64,000 nt of DNA, taken from the NCBI GenBank assembly GCA_022605955.1, contig JAKCOZ010000018.1, positions 8,068,001-8,132,000 of the forward strand, written 5' to 3'. The notes under the pieces were generated by a model. The model was not told where the DNA came from. It searched no databases and saw only the letters and a list, made by a program, of their open reading frames with translations. The translations under genes and the position numbers were made by a program. The stretch is from Rallus limicola (Eukaryota; Chordata; Aves; Gruiformes; Rallidae). Of this stretch, positions 38,641 to 51,780 are shown in pieces. Numbering within the stretch: position 1 is the first letter of the stretch; the number at the start of each line of letters is the position of its first letter.

Positions 38641-39278
38641 CCTGCTTCAGGCTGGCTTAGCTCTTCTTACAGAGCCTATATAGTAGATGCTATGTCTGGC
38701 TGCATCCTAGGAAAGGGAGCTGGCTTATGTCACCTGGAGTTTCTATCAGCTGTCAGCCACCAGATGTGTAAGAATATGGCCTGGGTTGCCCTGCCTGTTT
38801 TTTTGTTTCCTGCAAAGCTCCTCTTCTCATCCATAGTCCTGAACTGTCCTGGGTGGAAACATGGACCCAGGAGTCTGAGCAGACCCAACCTTCCACACAG
38901 CTTCAACATCAGATGTAAAACCCTGCAGGAACTGAGTCCCTCTTACAAAGGGCTTTCCTCAGCAAAGGATGAGCATCTAGCATTGGTGAAGCAAAAGGAG
39001 CCTTAGGGATGTGTTCAAGATAGAAATTCTGATCATTAAATAAAAATATTTCTTTTTTCAATGTCCATTAATAGCAATGGTTGTGACATGGAAAAACTTC
39101 TGAAAATCTAGCATGCCTTCCCCTGCCTCCTCTCCCTCTCTCCTCACTTTCACTTTTCACCTGAACAGTGAGATTGGGCAGGTTCATTCTGTGTTCTGGT
39201 CCATCTCCCTTTTTGGCTCAAGCATTGTGGAGACAGTAAATGTAATGGTGAAAAATAACCACATCAAATGACTACCTT

Positions 39279-39293
39279 AAAAAAAAAAAAAAA
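39279..39293. repeat. poly(A) run
   Basis: Fifteen consecutive A residues followed by GACTTATAC. I see no retrotransposed body to the left, so no retrogene is called. Confidence 0.9.
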
Positions 39294-39796
39294 GACTTAT
39301 ACAACAGCACTGCCGACATCAGTTTGAAATGTGGAGCTGAAGCCAAGATGAACTCCTCTCCTTGTAATAACTGAGGTCTGGGCAAAGAGTTGGTGTCACG
39401 TTGTGATGTTCAGGCAGATCACGGCAAGGTGGAAGAGATACCATCTTCTGATGCCACACCTGGAAAGACACTGGGCTATGCCATGAGACCAAGGTGCTGG
39501 CACTGCTGAGGTGGTGATATCATGTGTGGTGTCACCCACCACACCCTGGAATAATGCAGATCTTTTATTCAACTCTTTTTGGCAGAAGAAAAAGAAAAGC
39601 TGCTACCTGTCATCACAGATGTCTCAGGCTGAAGGTATGGAGTCCTGTGAACATCAGCTTCTTTACCACTGAGACAGTCATTACAAAAACAATAGGGCTG
39701 TCTTTAATATATTAATATGCATTAATCTCCTTCTCCATCCTTCTTGCACGTGAAAAAAATGGGCATTTATAGTACCACTCTGCCACGTGCATTTCT

Positions 39797-39829
39797 CAAA
39801 GGTCTTTTCCAACCTGAATGATTCTATGA
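39797..39829 (+). mobile_element. CR1 LINE fragment, extreme 3' end
   Basis: AAAGGTCTTTTCCAACCTGA followed by ATGATTCTATGA matches the last bases of a CR1 3' end on the plus strand. Only about 33 bases are left, so the element is heavily truncated. Its AAAGGTCTTTTCC tail groups with the minus-strand copies at 5058 and 28477. Confidence 0.8.
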
Positions 39830-40513
39830 CTTTTGTGAGCAATGTCTCCTGGCCAGGTTTAGGTGCAGCTGGGATTATATTGGAGAAGGGGGGGAAGGAG
39901 ATGCCTGGGAAGTTTTTTGCCATGCAGGACATGCCAATGGCACTAGCTCATTCAGTCTTCTAAGTTGCACAGTTGCACAAAGCTGTGTTCAACAGGACAT
40001 GGGTGATGGGAGTGAAGAACAGCCCATTTTGAGATGCCAGCCCTAATGTTTCCTACAATGCATTTGGCCACGGAGAGGATAATGAAGACAGTGGATAGGA
40101 TGGACCAGTAGCCAAACCCAGGATAATGATACCATGCCCCAGTCCTTTCCTGCCTTGCCTTAACACTGTTGCCCCTCTCCTCTCAATTTTTCTGCTTCTT
40201 TCTCCTTGCCTTGCATCCTCCTCTGCTCCAACATGGCTGGCAAGAAAGTCACCCATGGGAAGACATGAAACAGGGGTCACACAGTCAGGTCACTCAGCTG
40301 CTCCCAGCTCAAAACACCAGGCTCACACAGGACTGGAGGCTGGGGATTTTATCACTGAGTGCAAGGGCTTTGTCCTCCCAAGTGTCATCCTCAGTCTGCA
40401 GAAAGTTTGACCTCTGATCGTTGTACTTTCTCAGCTGCTTCCCCTCTGCTCGCTGCTGGCTTGCCAGTAAAACAATTCATCAGCAAGGCATTTTTTTTTC
40501 TTTCTATTTACAG

Positions 40514-40603
40514 CCCAGGAATAGAGTTCTTGATGGTCTTTCCAATGAGAAAGAGATACAATCCACTTTGGACAGACTTCAGAAGGATGGCAGCTTGATT
40601 TAG
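40514..40603 (+). other. possible short terminal coding exon, unidentified
   Basis: A tract of T9 then CTTTCTATTTACAG (40491-40513) is a near-ideal 3' splice site. The frame that begins immediately after the AG encodes 29 residues and ends at TAG (40601-40603). The inferred peptide is charged and helix-like, with SNEKEIQSTLDRLQKDGSLI as its end, and looks more protein-like than other frames here. I do not recognise the family. No upstream exon or promoter is seen, and poly(A) signals are not close. Chance or a conserved non-coding element remain possible. Confidence 0.2.
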
Positions 40604-41508
40604 GCTAATAGAGAGCATCATTGAGATAATGAGATTAAAGCTGACTTGTTTATTCTTTCTCTGTTGGAAACTGTTCTCCAGGATAGGTACTGTGATGTTT
40701 CTGGGACCTGGGGAGTCACGGAGGAATTTTGCTGTGTCCAAAAGTACTGACCTGAATCCTCTGCCCTTCCATGCCCAGCACTCGAAAGGTTCATTGGAAA
40801 AGATTAAGATAATGAACTATTCCCTCCTCATTTTCCCATTCCTGGACAGAAATAGGCAGAAATGGGCCCGTGGTCAGCATTCATCTTGTCCCTGGAAAGA
40901 CCTATTGGACATGCTCACAAGGATGGGAGCTGAAACTGTGAGCTGGTGGAGAGGAAGAGGAGGGCACTGCATAGGTGAAAGGGACCTGTTCTCCCCCTTT
41001 GCTGGTCTATGGCCAGTAACACATCCACTTGCAGTATCTACCTGCATGTTATCCATGGGGAAGATAGGGCATGGCTTGCCAAGCCATCTCCATTTATCAA
41101 GCCCCTCTGATACATCACCAGTTGCAAATAGCTGAAACCTCTCATGAGTTCAATGTTCCAACAGTGAAATGAAGCCAAGGCTAAGTTGAAATAACAGTGG
41201 GAAGGCCTCAGTTATTCCAGGCTGGAATTGCTCTCAAAGCCACTCACTGATTTCAGAAAAAGAAAAGCACTCCCTTGGGAAATGGGTTGAGAGTGTGAGC
41301 ATCCTCTGGGAGGAAGCACAGACAAGCCTACTGCACTTCTAGGAGGCTGGTGGAGCCCTGGGCAGGACAGGCAGTATGGGAAGGGACAGGTGGTGCTGTC
41401 CTGGAGCCGGATGCTGGCTGTGGCTGGGGAGATGGGTCAGCAGTGGCCAAACGGGGCTGAGGTCTGGAGCCTGCCTTCTGGCACTGGGCCTTGGAGCTAG
41501 ACCAGGTT

Positions 41509-41530
41509 TGTGTGTGTGTGTGTGTGTGTG
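41509..41530. repeat. (TG)n microsatellite
   Basis: Eleven uninterrupted TG units. It is independent of any recognised transposon and probably length-variable. Confidence 0.95.
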
Positions 41531-44500
41531 CTGTTCCCTCTGCCTGCCCTCCATATGCAGCATGTCCCCTGTCCCCCTGTCCTGCCCACAGACACACCAT
41601 CAGAGAAGCATGGTGAGTCTTGTGGTGGCTGCTGTCCCTAGGCAGGGTCCTGCAGCACCCTGCGGTTAGCAGGGCCAGGTAGGATGGGACAGGTGCCTCT
41701 GTCTTGGCAGGTAACCACAGGAAGCATTGAATTACTGAGCTCATTTCCACAGGACCAAGGGTTCATTAGGAGTAAAAATACATCTAGAAAAAAAGAGCCA
41801 AAGCCCTGTCATGGAGTCCCTCAGTTGCTCGAGCTGTTCCTTGATCAGCCAGAGCCAACTCAAGGTCCCTCCTTTCTGCCCTGCCTGCACAGTCCATTAC
41901 TTCTTTTGCACCCACGAGCATGATGACATTACCAGGACTGCAGGAACCATTTCTGGTGTATCAGATGGTTTACATTTCCCTTTTCAAGCCTGCTTCTTAA
42001 AAAGCAGTCTTTGCCATTTCTGAATCATGAGCATTGCATTTCTCTTTTGCAAAAGGTTGAATTTGACACTGAGAACAAAAGAAACGCTTCTAAACAAAGT
42101 GCTGTCCCCTGGTGCTATTCCTCCTGAGATCCCTTGGATATTTCTTACAGTCTTACTGTTTGAATAAGGAGCTTTTCCAGCTCATTTGCAAATAGAGCTG
42201 TAGGAACAGCCAATTTTTCAGTTTGGTGGGTGAACAAAGAAATGAGAAGAAAAAAAATTAGCTCAGCCCAAGCAGAACTGCTTTTTTCCCCCAGTTGTTT
42301 TGCAAAACAACAGTAACAAAGAAGATGAACTAGACCTGAAACAAGAGACCTGTTTTGTTTGGGGACTACTGATCCTTCTTTTTCACTCTTTTTCTCAAAA
42401 AATGGGTCATGTTTCCATAGAAAAAAAGCAGTGATTCTGAAAGACCCGACTGGAGGGCTTCTTTCAAAATGTCAGAATGAAAAACTTTGATACCTTTGGG
42501 GAAAGAGAAATCTCAGAGGGGGGATTTTTCACAAAACTTCACCCAAAAAGTATAAATAATTTCCTCCTGTCATGAACCACGTTTTTCTCCAAATTTGTAA
42601 CCCACTGAGGACAAGTACCCAATTTCACAGTTGTCTCCTTTGCAGCACTACCCTGGAGTAAGGGATAAATCTGACCAGAGGAGAAAGCCCCCCTGATATA
42701 AAGGCATGGAGATTCAGGATAAAAAGTGCATCCAGTAACAAGGCATAGAAGAACTCATGGCAGGAAGTGAGTTTCCATCTAAGTCAGGCATTACTGGACT
42801 TTATGCCACAGTGCAAATCCTTTGATCAGGGTCCAGGAGTCACTGATAAGAGCAGAGGGTTACTTCTCACTCTGCCTCTTAAGTCTCTGATCAGAAAAGT
42901 TCGCACGCTCCCCCCAGAGGAATCAGAACACAGAAACCCAAGTCTGGCAGAGCTTAGTTCCACTCTGTTATGCACGGGAAAAATGAAACAATGGAGCTCA
43001 GCCTCTAGCAATTTATTAGGTGCTGCATAATTAATAAGAAGCAACATGTGTTACATGTGTTTTCTAATATGATCACATTTCCTGTGGATGAAATCACAAG
43101 CTGACTGTACATTGCTCCTTCTTCTGGCTCACATTAAATATTAAATATTCATGGAAATACCAACTTTGCAGAGAAAAGGCAAGGTTCCACACAATGAAAT
43201 AATCTTTTAAAGCAGAAGTGCCCTACCACCCCCCAAGAAACCTTATAAAATAGATTACTTGGTTCTAGAGAAGTAACTTTGTTAGCTAGCTCACGTTCTC
43301 CACTCAGACTGAAGAAAGAACCTCTGATGCCTTTATTTCCCTCATATCTATCATCCCCCAAGTCATTCACAGTAAACATCCTAACTATTTTCTGGAAGGA
43401 AGCCATTCAGTTCCTAAGTCACAGATATTATCAGAAATCCATCAAAGCTGAGGACAGTATTTCAAAGCGGAAAAAATGATGATTGCCTTTCTAAAGCTTT
43501 CATTTCTTGCTGGCACAGTGGCTTCTTGGGAGCAAGTGACTTAAATATGGTGTAGAATTTAAGGGTCTGACTACCTCCTTTATTGAGAAGACCAAATAGA
43601 CCCGCCCTGTCTGTGGCTTAAGATGTGACCATGCAGAAGAGGTGTCCAATGTCCCTGTTAAGCTAACCCTGACATGCCAGAGACCCAGCAACTCTAAGGT
43701 GAATACAGGGGACAGCTTAATCCTCAGTGCCACCTTCTCCCATCACAAAGACCCTGCACATGGGTCTGGATGCTCAGATGGGCCAGGCAGCTTTGGGGCT
43801 TAGGGTACATACCAAATGAATTGAGGGGCAAGTGTTGTCTTGAGGCCTGGAACAGTTCTGTCAGGAGACACATGGGGGACACATGACATTTGCTGTCAGA
43901 TCCAAGCAAACTGGGAGTTCGGTTTTTTGAAGCATTCCCTTCCACAGCTTTGCTTCAAACCCCTTGGTCCTGATTCCTGCACCAACACCTGTCTGATCGG
44001 CAGCATCAGAGCTTGCTCACCATGGCCAAGGCTGCCGGGCCCTCCATGTCCAAGGCAGTCTGTCAGTGCTTTTCCCACTGGGTTGGCTGGGTTTCAGCTA
44101 TGTGGACTTCTCATCACTGGAGGTATTGTTTACCTGTTGAGGCTTTGCCCTCAGCCAGCCGCCCTGCCAGCAAGCAATGCTTTTGTACCATGCCAGATGA
44201 AGTTCCCAGCACAGTCATCCCTGGATATTAATGGCTGTGCAGTGCTGGCTGTCAGGAGGAACCCAGGACAGCCTCCAGATCCCTCTCTGCGCCTTGACAA
44301 AGAAAAGAAAGGGAGAAATAAGTCTTAATGGAAAACACTCCCTTGGCATGGAGCTTTTGGAGGATCCTCACATAGGTCTGTTGTCTCCTACTGTTAAAAA
44401 TCTCATCTGGTCCATTGTGCCATTGCAGGACTGAAGTGCAAGTCACCTCAAGGGCTGTGACCCACAAACAATTCCCTCCCCAACTGTTTTCATATGTTAA

Positions 44501-45035
44501 CAGAGAGGTTTCTGGACATTTGCACAGAAAGGACTTCACCAGCAAGGGCTGGTGATCCATTTCAAAGTGGTCCAGAACACATTTCTCAGAAGCAGGGTCG
44601 GAAGAAGGTCTTTTCCCCTTTCAAATTCAGTATTGATGGCTGAACTGCAATGCCTCTGCAGCCAGATGCAGTGTAGGGATGGGACTGTAACAAAACCCAG
44701 TGCCAGAGCTCAGGCTGGTCTTACAAGCCTTTCTGTTATGCAATGGAGAGAGCAGCTCAAATTAATTATTCTCCAGGCAATTAAACTTTGCAAAGGCAGA
44801 TCAAAGCAGAAGTAGTAGCATTGCACAGGAGAGAGATGTATTGCAGAGCTGAGAAACAAATCAGGGCCATGTCTCTGGGGAAAAAAACATACTGGTATTT
44901 TAAATCAATAACTTTCAGTTTGGAGAATGAAATGATGTTTTCCACAACAAACTTCAGCAAGATCATGCCTTGTTTTCTTCCACTGACATTATACACAGGA
45001 GTGGACACCAGCTTATGACCAGTTTTACCAAAGCT

Positions 45036-45107
45036 CATACACACCAACATACAGCCAGACATACACACCAACATACAGCCGCACATACACACCAACATAC
45101 AGCCGCA
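45036..45107. repeat. 24-bp minisatellite, three units
   Basis: Three head-to-tail copies of a 24-base unit that begins CATACACACCAACATACAGC. Units two and three are identical, and unit one differs at three bases at its end (AGA against GCA). Because 24 is a multiple of three, every forward frame reads as an eight-residue repeat, for example a His/Thr/Gln-rich one. This explains the repetitive open frames on both strands here without a gene being implied. Near-identity suggests recent or ongoing copy-number change. Confidence 0.95.
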
Positions 45108-48100
45108 CGAGCGCACCCAAGACGGGGAGGTTGTGATCCATTACAGCTCTGCTGCGCCTGCAGCAGCCCCGTCCACTGGCCGTGGAAGTTGGCCAGCACG
45201 AACCATCCAGCCTCAGCGACACTGCGGGTGTTCAGACTGGGCTGACACTCATCCAGAGGCGCAGCCAGTCCAAAACTGTATCAGTGTAAAAACTCGCAGG
45301 GCAGGGCAGGGGGAACACGATGAAATGGGAGCAGGGCACTGGAAGCACATCTCTCAGTGGGGAGAGGAACTCCCTTCTCCTCCCACAACAGCCCAGGGCT
45401 ACTGTAGAGGGTGTTGGGAAAGGATGTGACCTTTTGTAGAGCACATCCTAGCAGGGGAGCTTTATTATTGTGTAGCTGCTGCAGCCTGAAGGCAGATTAA
45501 GTTGTCCTAGGGACAAAGCTGATCTCTGCAGTCTTCCTGCCAATGCTTTGTCAAGGCAGGGTTTGATTTAATGAGGTGGTTATCCCAGTCTGACAAATAG
45601 CAATAAAATAAAAGGGCCAAAACTATGTTTGAATACATCTGCATCAGCCAAACAAAGACTGCATCCCAGAGGTGGGACTGCTCCTTGGAATGGCTCTTCA
45701 AAGAGCAAGCCTGGAGCATGGAGCTGGTGTAGAGGCACAGAACAGCTTTATATAGGAGCCACTGGGGTGCTGTAGCATGTAGATCCAGCTCATGGAGGCA
45801 CTGGGCTTGGTGCCTGGCGTGACTCGAGAAATGTTGACTTGCTGAAGTGGCTGTGGACGCACCATTCCTGAGCTACATCCTGAGGCCCAAAGCCTTTTCA
45901 CACAAACTTGAATCAGAAAGGCCTTACCTTCCTGGTCAGGCCATTTGCCAGCTGGTGTAGAGAGGCCATCTGCCACCTCCCCACCTCCGCCTGTCCCTCC
46001 ATGTGTCCCTTGCTGGCCAGGGCGATTACTCAGCCCATCAGCAGCAGCTTCCCATCGATAGGAACCAAGCATCCCATGTCTGCTTTTTGTGTTCGTGATC
46101 TGCAGGCTTGTTTTTCCCACCTTTTGATTCCAGGAGCCATTTATGATGCCAGAGCGAAACAAGAAATAACCAAGCGTGGGATATTTCCATCTTTCCTCAG
46201 CCACCTCCTGTCACTGTTCAGTGGTGTCCGTGAGGGTGCCTTGTGCTCTACAGGGGAGGGAAGGGTTGAAGACTCCAAAGTGGTGCAATTCTTGGCTGTT
46301 TATTGCTTTGATGAAAGCTCCCAAAACCCAAAATTGCAGTTACAGGGAACACAAATAACAACTCTGGCGCATTCCCCAACTAAAATGACACTCAAATGGT
46401 AACCAAAGCCTCAAGTGATTGCTTTGGTGGTGCATTCTCTTTATTTTTTTAATCAACTACTACAGACTTACTGTAATACCCAGGTCTTTGCCTTTACCCT
46501 GTGTCGCTGTCCTTTTTCTGTATAATCAACAGGGGCACAGAGGTGACCCAAGCCATGCCTGAGTATTTGGTCAGCAGTGAGCATGGCTGTGGGGCGCCCC
46601 AGGCCCATCAAGGCTTGGGCTCACTGTGCCTCTGTGTGTGTCCATGGCACCTGTGTGCAAGAAAAACAACACCCCCCCTGAAATATTCACTGCAACAACC
46701 AGTGGAAATGGCCACAAACACCCACTTGCCCACCAACACAATGGGGAAAGCAGGCATCTGCAGCCATCATGGGACAGCTCTTGGTTGTGCAAGTTTCAGG
46801 ATCAGAGGTGATTTTGGGCCTCAGCCATGCTATGTCCTTCACTGACTGTTTAAGAGCAGAAGAATGGCTCTCTGAAGGTGTCCTGCACACCCGCCTGTGT
46901 TCCCAACAGCCAGCGAACAGAGAAGGGGGAAGAGAGCAAGAAGTGACCATGAACACACAGGACATTTCCCTAATACCACATCCAGCCTTTGACAAACAAC
47001 AGTTCAGGAGTTTTCTCATCTGCAGGAGGTGAACTTTGAATCTTTGTGTTTCATAACCAATAGTTGAGCTTCTTCATGATTTTCTCTGTTGAACCCACTT
47101 ACACCTTGGGCCTGTGCTGGCGGTGGGGTGCCCAGGGCTACATATGGTACCTCCCACATTTAAATTGAAAATTATTTTTTACTTTGAATGTGTGACCTAA
47201 ACAAACATACCCACCCTGGCAACAAAAATCTTGAGTTTGGCTGCTTATCAGGGACAAGGAGACACTGTGCCGGGCAGGATTTTTTCCCTTGGGACTGGCA
47301 AAGCACCATCCCTGCAAGGCCAGTGGCATCAAAGCAGTTTCATCTGTCTTTGCCTTCCTCCACAAACAGCAGCTGAGCTGAGGATTCTGTTGCTGTGCTA
47401 CACAACCTGCCCTTGGTCCCCTGCTCACTGTTAAATCTCATCAGGGATTTTAGAAAAGCTCAGCCTATTGTGGGGGAGCTCACAGTGTCTGTAGCGTTTC
47501 CAGTTCTTGACAGTTACTGTGAAATTTTCCTAATTATGGAGAAGAGTTTCCTAAAAGAGTCTGAACTTACTGGTCTGAATTGATGGAAAAAAGATTAACT
47601 GATATAAGGGCAGTATTTTTCAGCCCAGAAGATCCAAAAGCATGTTATAAACATAATTTATAAGTGGTACTTTGCTCCTCACTGAAACACAGCAACTTTG
47701 GAAGTGAGAAGGAGCAGGGTATAGAATATAGGGTATAGAGTGCTTTGTGAGTGTAGGTAAGGAAGTGGGAGTGGGAGGTTTCATGTCCAAAGAGGACATT
47801 ACAGTTTGGGGGAAGAAAATATGTTACCTAAGGGGAATTCAAGGAGGCTGCAGCCCAGTGTCTCTTAGGAGAAATGCAGAGCTGTTTGATGAGTGCTGAT
47901 GGTCAGGATCAGTTTTGCCTCTCTAACAAACCACTGCAGCTTTTCTGAAATGATCCACCACTGTCCTTTCTAAATCTCTCTATAAATCCCCCTTGGAGGT
48001 TAGAAACGCAGATGTTGGGAATGTTGGGAAAGTCAAGTGCAGTGACTGATTCTCCCACAGTCCAGCAAAACAGGATGGATCATGGAAAAGAAACTCAAAA

Positions 48101-49930
48101 GCCAGCCAGAAGAACCCTGGAGCCTGCACACAGATGCCCAGCACCTGCTCATGCTGTGCTCCAGGCAGCCACTAGAACCAGGCAAGAGCTGCCAACAAGC
48201 AAAGCCTGGGAAGGAGTCTCAGCCCAGACTTTTGGGGTGGGTTTTATATTACTTGAATTACATAGACCAGAGCTACAGATGTCACCATTTATCACTTAAT
48301 CTCCAAGGGGATAAATACTGTCTGACCAGGTCCCAGCACATGGAATAAGGATGTGCACAGTAGAGCGTTTCACTGCAAACAGGACTTGCTTCATTCATGC
48401 TCAGACCATGCATGCGGCCTGGGACACACACCCGTCATCCCTGCCTCTCAGCCCAGTCAGACTGAGCAACACTGCTTTTCCCTGGTCATTTGCTGTTCAG
48501 GGACATGGAGAGTGACCCACTGGGGTTGGCTTGACCATTTCATACCTGCTGCCTGTTACTGAGCAGGGAGTGCATGTGTCCTGCCTGCAAAGAGTTCTCT
48601 GCTTCTCTGATAGAGGCATCCAGGCGGGAGTAGGAAGTTAAGATACGATCTTAGTAAAAGGCTGTAGGCCCTTCCAAGCTTGGACTTCGCTTCTGCTAAA
48701 GATGACATATTCCTCATTCATGAGGATGGCTGTTCATGACAAACTGATAAGGGTTTTAGTCTCTGGCAGGGGATGCTAGGAAGGCATGTGAACCTGGTGA
48801 TAAGCCCTACCATCAAATCAAAGAGAGAGCAGAAGTGCAACCCGACATCTGACCATTGCTCTCTTGCACGAAACCCTTCTTCAGCTGGAGGGCTCGCTGG
48901 ACCCTTGCATGGGCAGGCAGTGACAGGGATCCCCCGCACTCTGTCCAGGATATTTTCACCAGCTCTCACCCTTTCCCCAGTTCTAGCCCAGAATGCTGCA
49001 CTACCAAGAGACTGTGATTTCCAAGAACGAAGCATAAACACATCTCAGACACATTAATGACTGTTTATTTGCCTTGTGCTGTTGCTTCCTTTCTTGGTCA
49101 TGGTTGTAAGAAATCATTATTTTGTTTTTAAACTTCAATGGAAAAAAAAATTATTAGCTTCCTCCAGCCACTCTCTGCTGGCCTGCAAGAGCAGCTGTCA
49201 TCTGCAGAGGGGGGGCACTTGAGACAATGGGAATGTTTGCAACAGGTCTTCAGGCTTTGAGACATCTCACTATGCTGGGATCAAACATCGAGGGATTTCT
49301 GCTGCTCCTCAGCCTGGTCCTCTCAGTGAGGATGGTATGTTGATTAAAACTCATCTCACAAGTCAAAACAGATTTGCCCCTGTCACTTCCCAAACTGGGC
49401 TGACAGCAGAAGTTATTTATTTCTGAATCACCTGCCTTTGTGACCTCACTGTGCCCATGTCTCTGGGTCTGTCAGGCTGAAAGGAGAGCTTGGGCTCCCC
49501 ATTTGACCCCGAGCACCCCTTTAGATGACCCTGTGGGACCCAGTCTGGGTAGGGCTGGCAGCAGCTCAGCACCATCCCAAAGGAAAGCGAAGCAGTGCAG
49601 GTTTCTGACAGCAGCACAGCAGAGCCTAAGCACTCCTTGCTGTGCTGTTTGCTGAGCCAAAGCTGCGGGCAGCCACAGAATGACATCTCCCCTTTGAGCA
49701 CGTCCCTAAGAAAGGCAGATCCACTTTTGGCAGCTGCAGTTCCAGGAGCTTTGCAAAGCTGGCCCTCGGGGACAGGCCGCGCCTCACAAGACCTAGCCCG
49801 GGGAGGCCCGTTTAGTGTAGTCACCATGACCTCTAGAGGGGAGAGGCACATGCTTTCCTGAGGCTGCTGCGCTCTCGCTTTGCCTGCCCGGGCTCCTGCA
49901 AACCCTCTTCCTCCTCCTTCCCCTCTGCAG

Positions 49931-49991
49931 TTCCCTTCCACCAAGCCTGGACCCGGCCATGCTGGGACAACCTTCACTTGCACCCTGCAAG
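49931..49991 (+). other. possible 61-base internal exon, unidentified
   Basis: A clean pyrimidine tract, CCTCTTCCTCCTCCTTCCCC followed by TCTGCAG (49904-49930), gives a strong acceptor. Sixty-one bases later CAAG|GTATTT (cut after 49991) is a reasonable donor. The plus-strand frame stays open through the segment. It sits in the most CpG-rich part of this stretch. The length is not a multiple of three. No neighbouring exon is identified, so this is only a candidate, coding or non-coding. Confidence 0.15.
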
Positions 49992-50194
49992 GTATTTTTC
50001 TGACATCTGCAGATCCCACCAGAGGTCAGAGACCTTCCACTCCTGTAAATGAAAGTATTCTGGATTTTTTTTTCCCGAAAGTGAGTCAGTATTTGGTTTG
50101 CAATTGTTTTTCTAGCTAGAAGAAAGCCTATGTTATGTCGCCCAAATGTGGCCTGTCTACAGTTTGTCTGGCATGCAAAATATTTTTTCATGGG

Positions 50195-50356
50195 AACTCT
50201 TTCTCTACTCCACTTTTCTCATTTTCTTTGGATCTGTTTCTCCCTTTGCTCTGTTTTTCATGTATATTTACTGGAGATATTTTCCTCCTCCTTCCTCTAC
50301 TGGCATCTTATTCCTTATTTTTGTTTCCCTCTGCTCCTTCTTTCCTTGTCCTGTAG
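50195..50356 (+). repeat. pyrimidine-rich low-complexity tract
   Basis: About 160 bases made mostly of C and T, with motifs such as CTCCTCCTTCCTC. All three forward frames are open across it because stop codons need A or G. It ends in TCCTTGTCCTGTAG, which also resembles a 3' splice site. Confidence 0.75.
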
Positions 50357-51753
50357 TGGCATGGTGACTGAGCCACCAGAGCTTACACCTTGAAGCCTCG
50401 AAGGTCAGTTCCCACTGAGCAAGCCCCAGCAATGCTCTGGGAGCCAGCAACCCATGGGATGTTCAGAGCCTTAAATGCTCCTTCAGCTCTCCAGGCCTGA
50501 AGGGCAATTCAGGATGGTGAAGAGTCTCATGCTTGAGTTGAACTCTATAGCAGATGGAAGAGCCATGGAGAGTGCCAAGATACAGCCCCACTCCTGGGGT
50601 GGATGCATCCAAGTTAGGCACAGTTAGGAGGAGTGCACTTGTGCTTTTGCTGCCAGAGGTTCCCTGCATCAGAAGTAGACCCTGCACAGCCTCAGGGCTA
50701 GGTATTCCCCAGGGACCAGGCATGAGGTACATTTGGTGGTGGTCTGAATGTGTTTCACAGTACACATCCCCACTGTCCCCAGTATGTCAGTCCAGTGCAC
50801 CTCCAGTGTGTCATCCAGGAGTGCCATCTTCTGGTACTTAGTCTGGGACCGTCCTCTGCTGATGTGCACACATGATCTCACTTTGCTGAATGAAGGGCAT
50901 ACTCCAGGCAATATTTCTTCAGATCTTCCTGCCATGTTCACCTTTGGGCCCCTCTCCTCCTGCTGCTTTCCCCCTGCAGGCTCCTGCATTGCTGGATATG
51001 CTGGCCCATTCCTGCAGCCTGACAGTATTTAATGTCTTTTTTTCTGTCATCACTGCACCTCTCTTCCCTGTATCTTCATTCCTGGCTCATCCTGGAAGAG
51101 CAAGTTCTTGCTGGCTGCTCTTCTTGCTGGGAGCTGTCGTGTGAGATTGAACGCAGTGCCTTGAGCTCAGTGCCCTGAACCTTTCCAGAGGGCAGAGGTT
51201 CCCTGTCTGCTTACCTCTGGCTGGGGCCAGCAGCAGCCATCCGCTCCCTCACACTTACAGCTGGGAGCTGGGTACAAGCAAAATGGAAAAACACTGGATC
51301 AGGAGCAGACATCTAATCTGTTTGCAGGAGGGAAAGGTTTCCTCACTGACTGCCCAGCGTGTGATCACCCCGTTACCCAGCACCATGTAATGCAGACAGT
51401 TAACTAGTCTTCTCAGCATCATTTTTCAGCCTGTAGGTTTCATTTACTCTGGCCCCTCTTCAGTGCTCTGAGCTGAAGAAAATGCTGCCTCAGCTCTTTC
51501 TGTACATGCTGCTCCATCCTCACTGCTGCATTGGTGTCATCAGCTTGATTTCTTCAGCTTCATTCAGTTGTTGTTTTTCTCACAACAAGAAGGGGAAGAA
51601 AGAGGGTGGAAAGCCTTGTATTCTCCTGGGGCAAGAAGAAAACCAAACCCAGAAGGTCTCTCTTAGGTTGCCAGCATGGGACATGTAGTAACAAAGCATT
51701 CAAGCTGATAGAAAGGAGTTGTTCTTTTGAGGGTCTGTGGGTGCTGGTTGCCT

Positions 51754-51780
51754 GAAACAAGGAAAACAAGGGAAACAAGG
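51754..51780. repeat. 9-bp tandem repeat, three units
   Basis: GAAACAAGG, AAAACAAGG and GAAACAAGG lie head to tail, with one variable first base. It is a short purine-rich slippage product with no sign of function. Confidence 0.9.

Larger units (their letters stand above)
38641..45035. other. unique non-coding DNA, no gene recognised
   Basis: No named gene. It holds an A-run at 39279-39293, a CR1 tail at 39797-39829, an exon-like signal at 40491-40603 and a TG repeat at 41509-41530. Longer frames, such as 168 codons at 40629-41135 and 162 codons at 43840-44328 on the plus strand, show no known domain. Confidence 0.55.

Noticed and set aside
39524..39544. 8-bp hairpin GTGTGGTG / CACCACAC
   Set aside because: The stem is short and of low complexity, and does not extend.
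45698..46402. Overlapping antisense frames of 168 and 164 codons
   Set aside because: Both-strand openness is typical of composition effects. Neither peptide shows a domain.
49740..49950. CpG island
   Set aside because: CpGs are locally enriched but the stretch is short and fades quickly on both sides.
49417..50019. 200-codon minus-strand open frame
   Set aside because: No recognisable domain or signal peptide. It lies in GC-richer DNA where stops are rarer, and the opposite strand is also open in parts.
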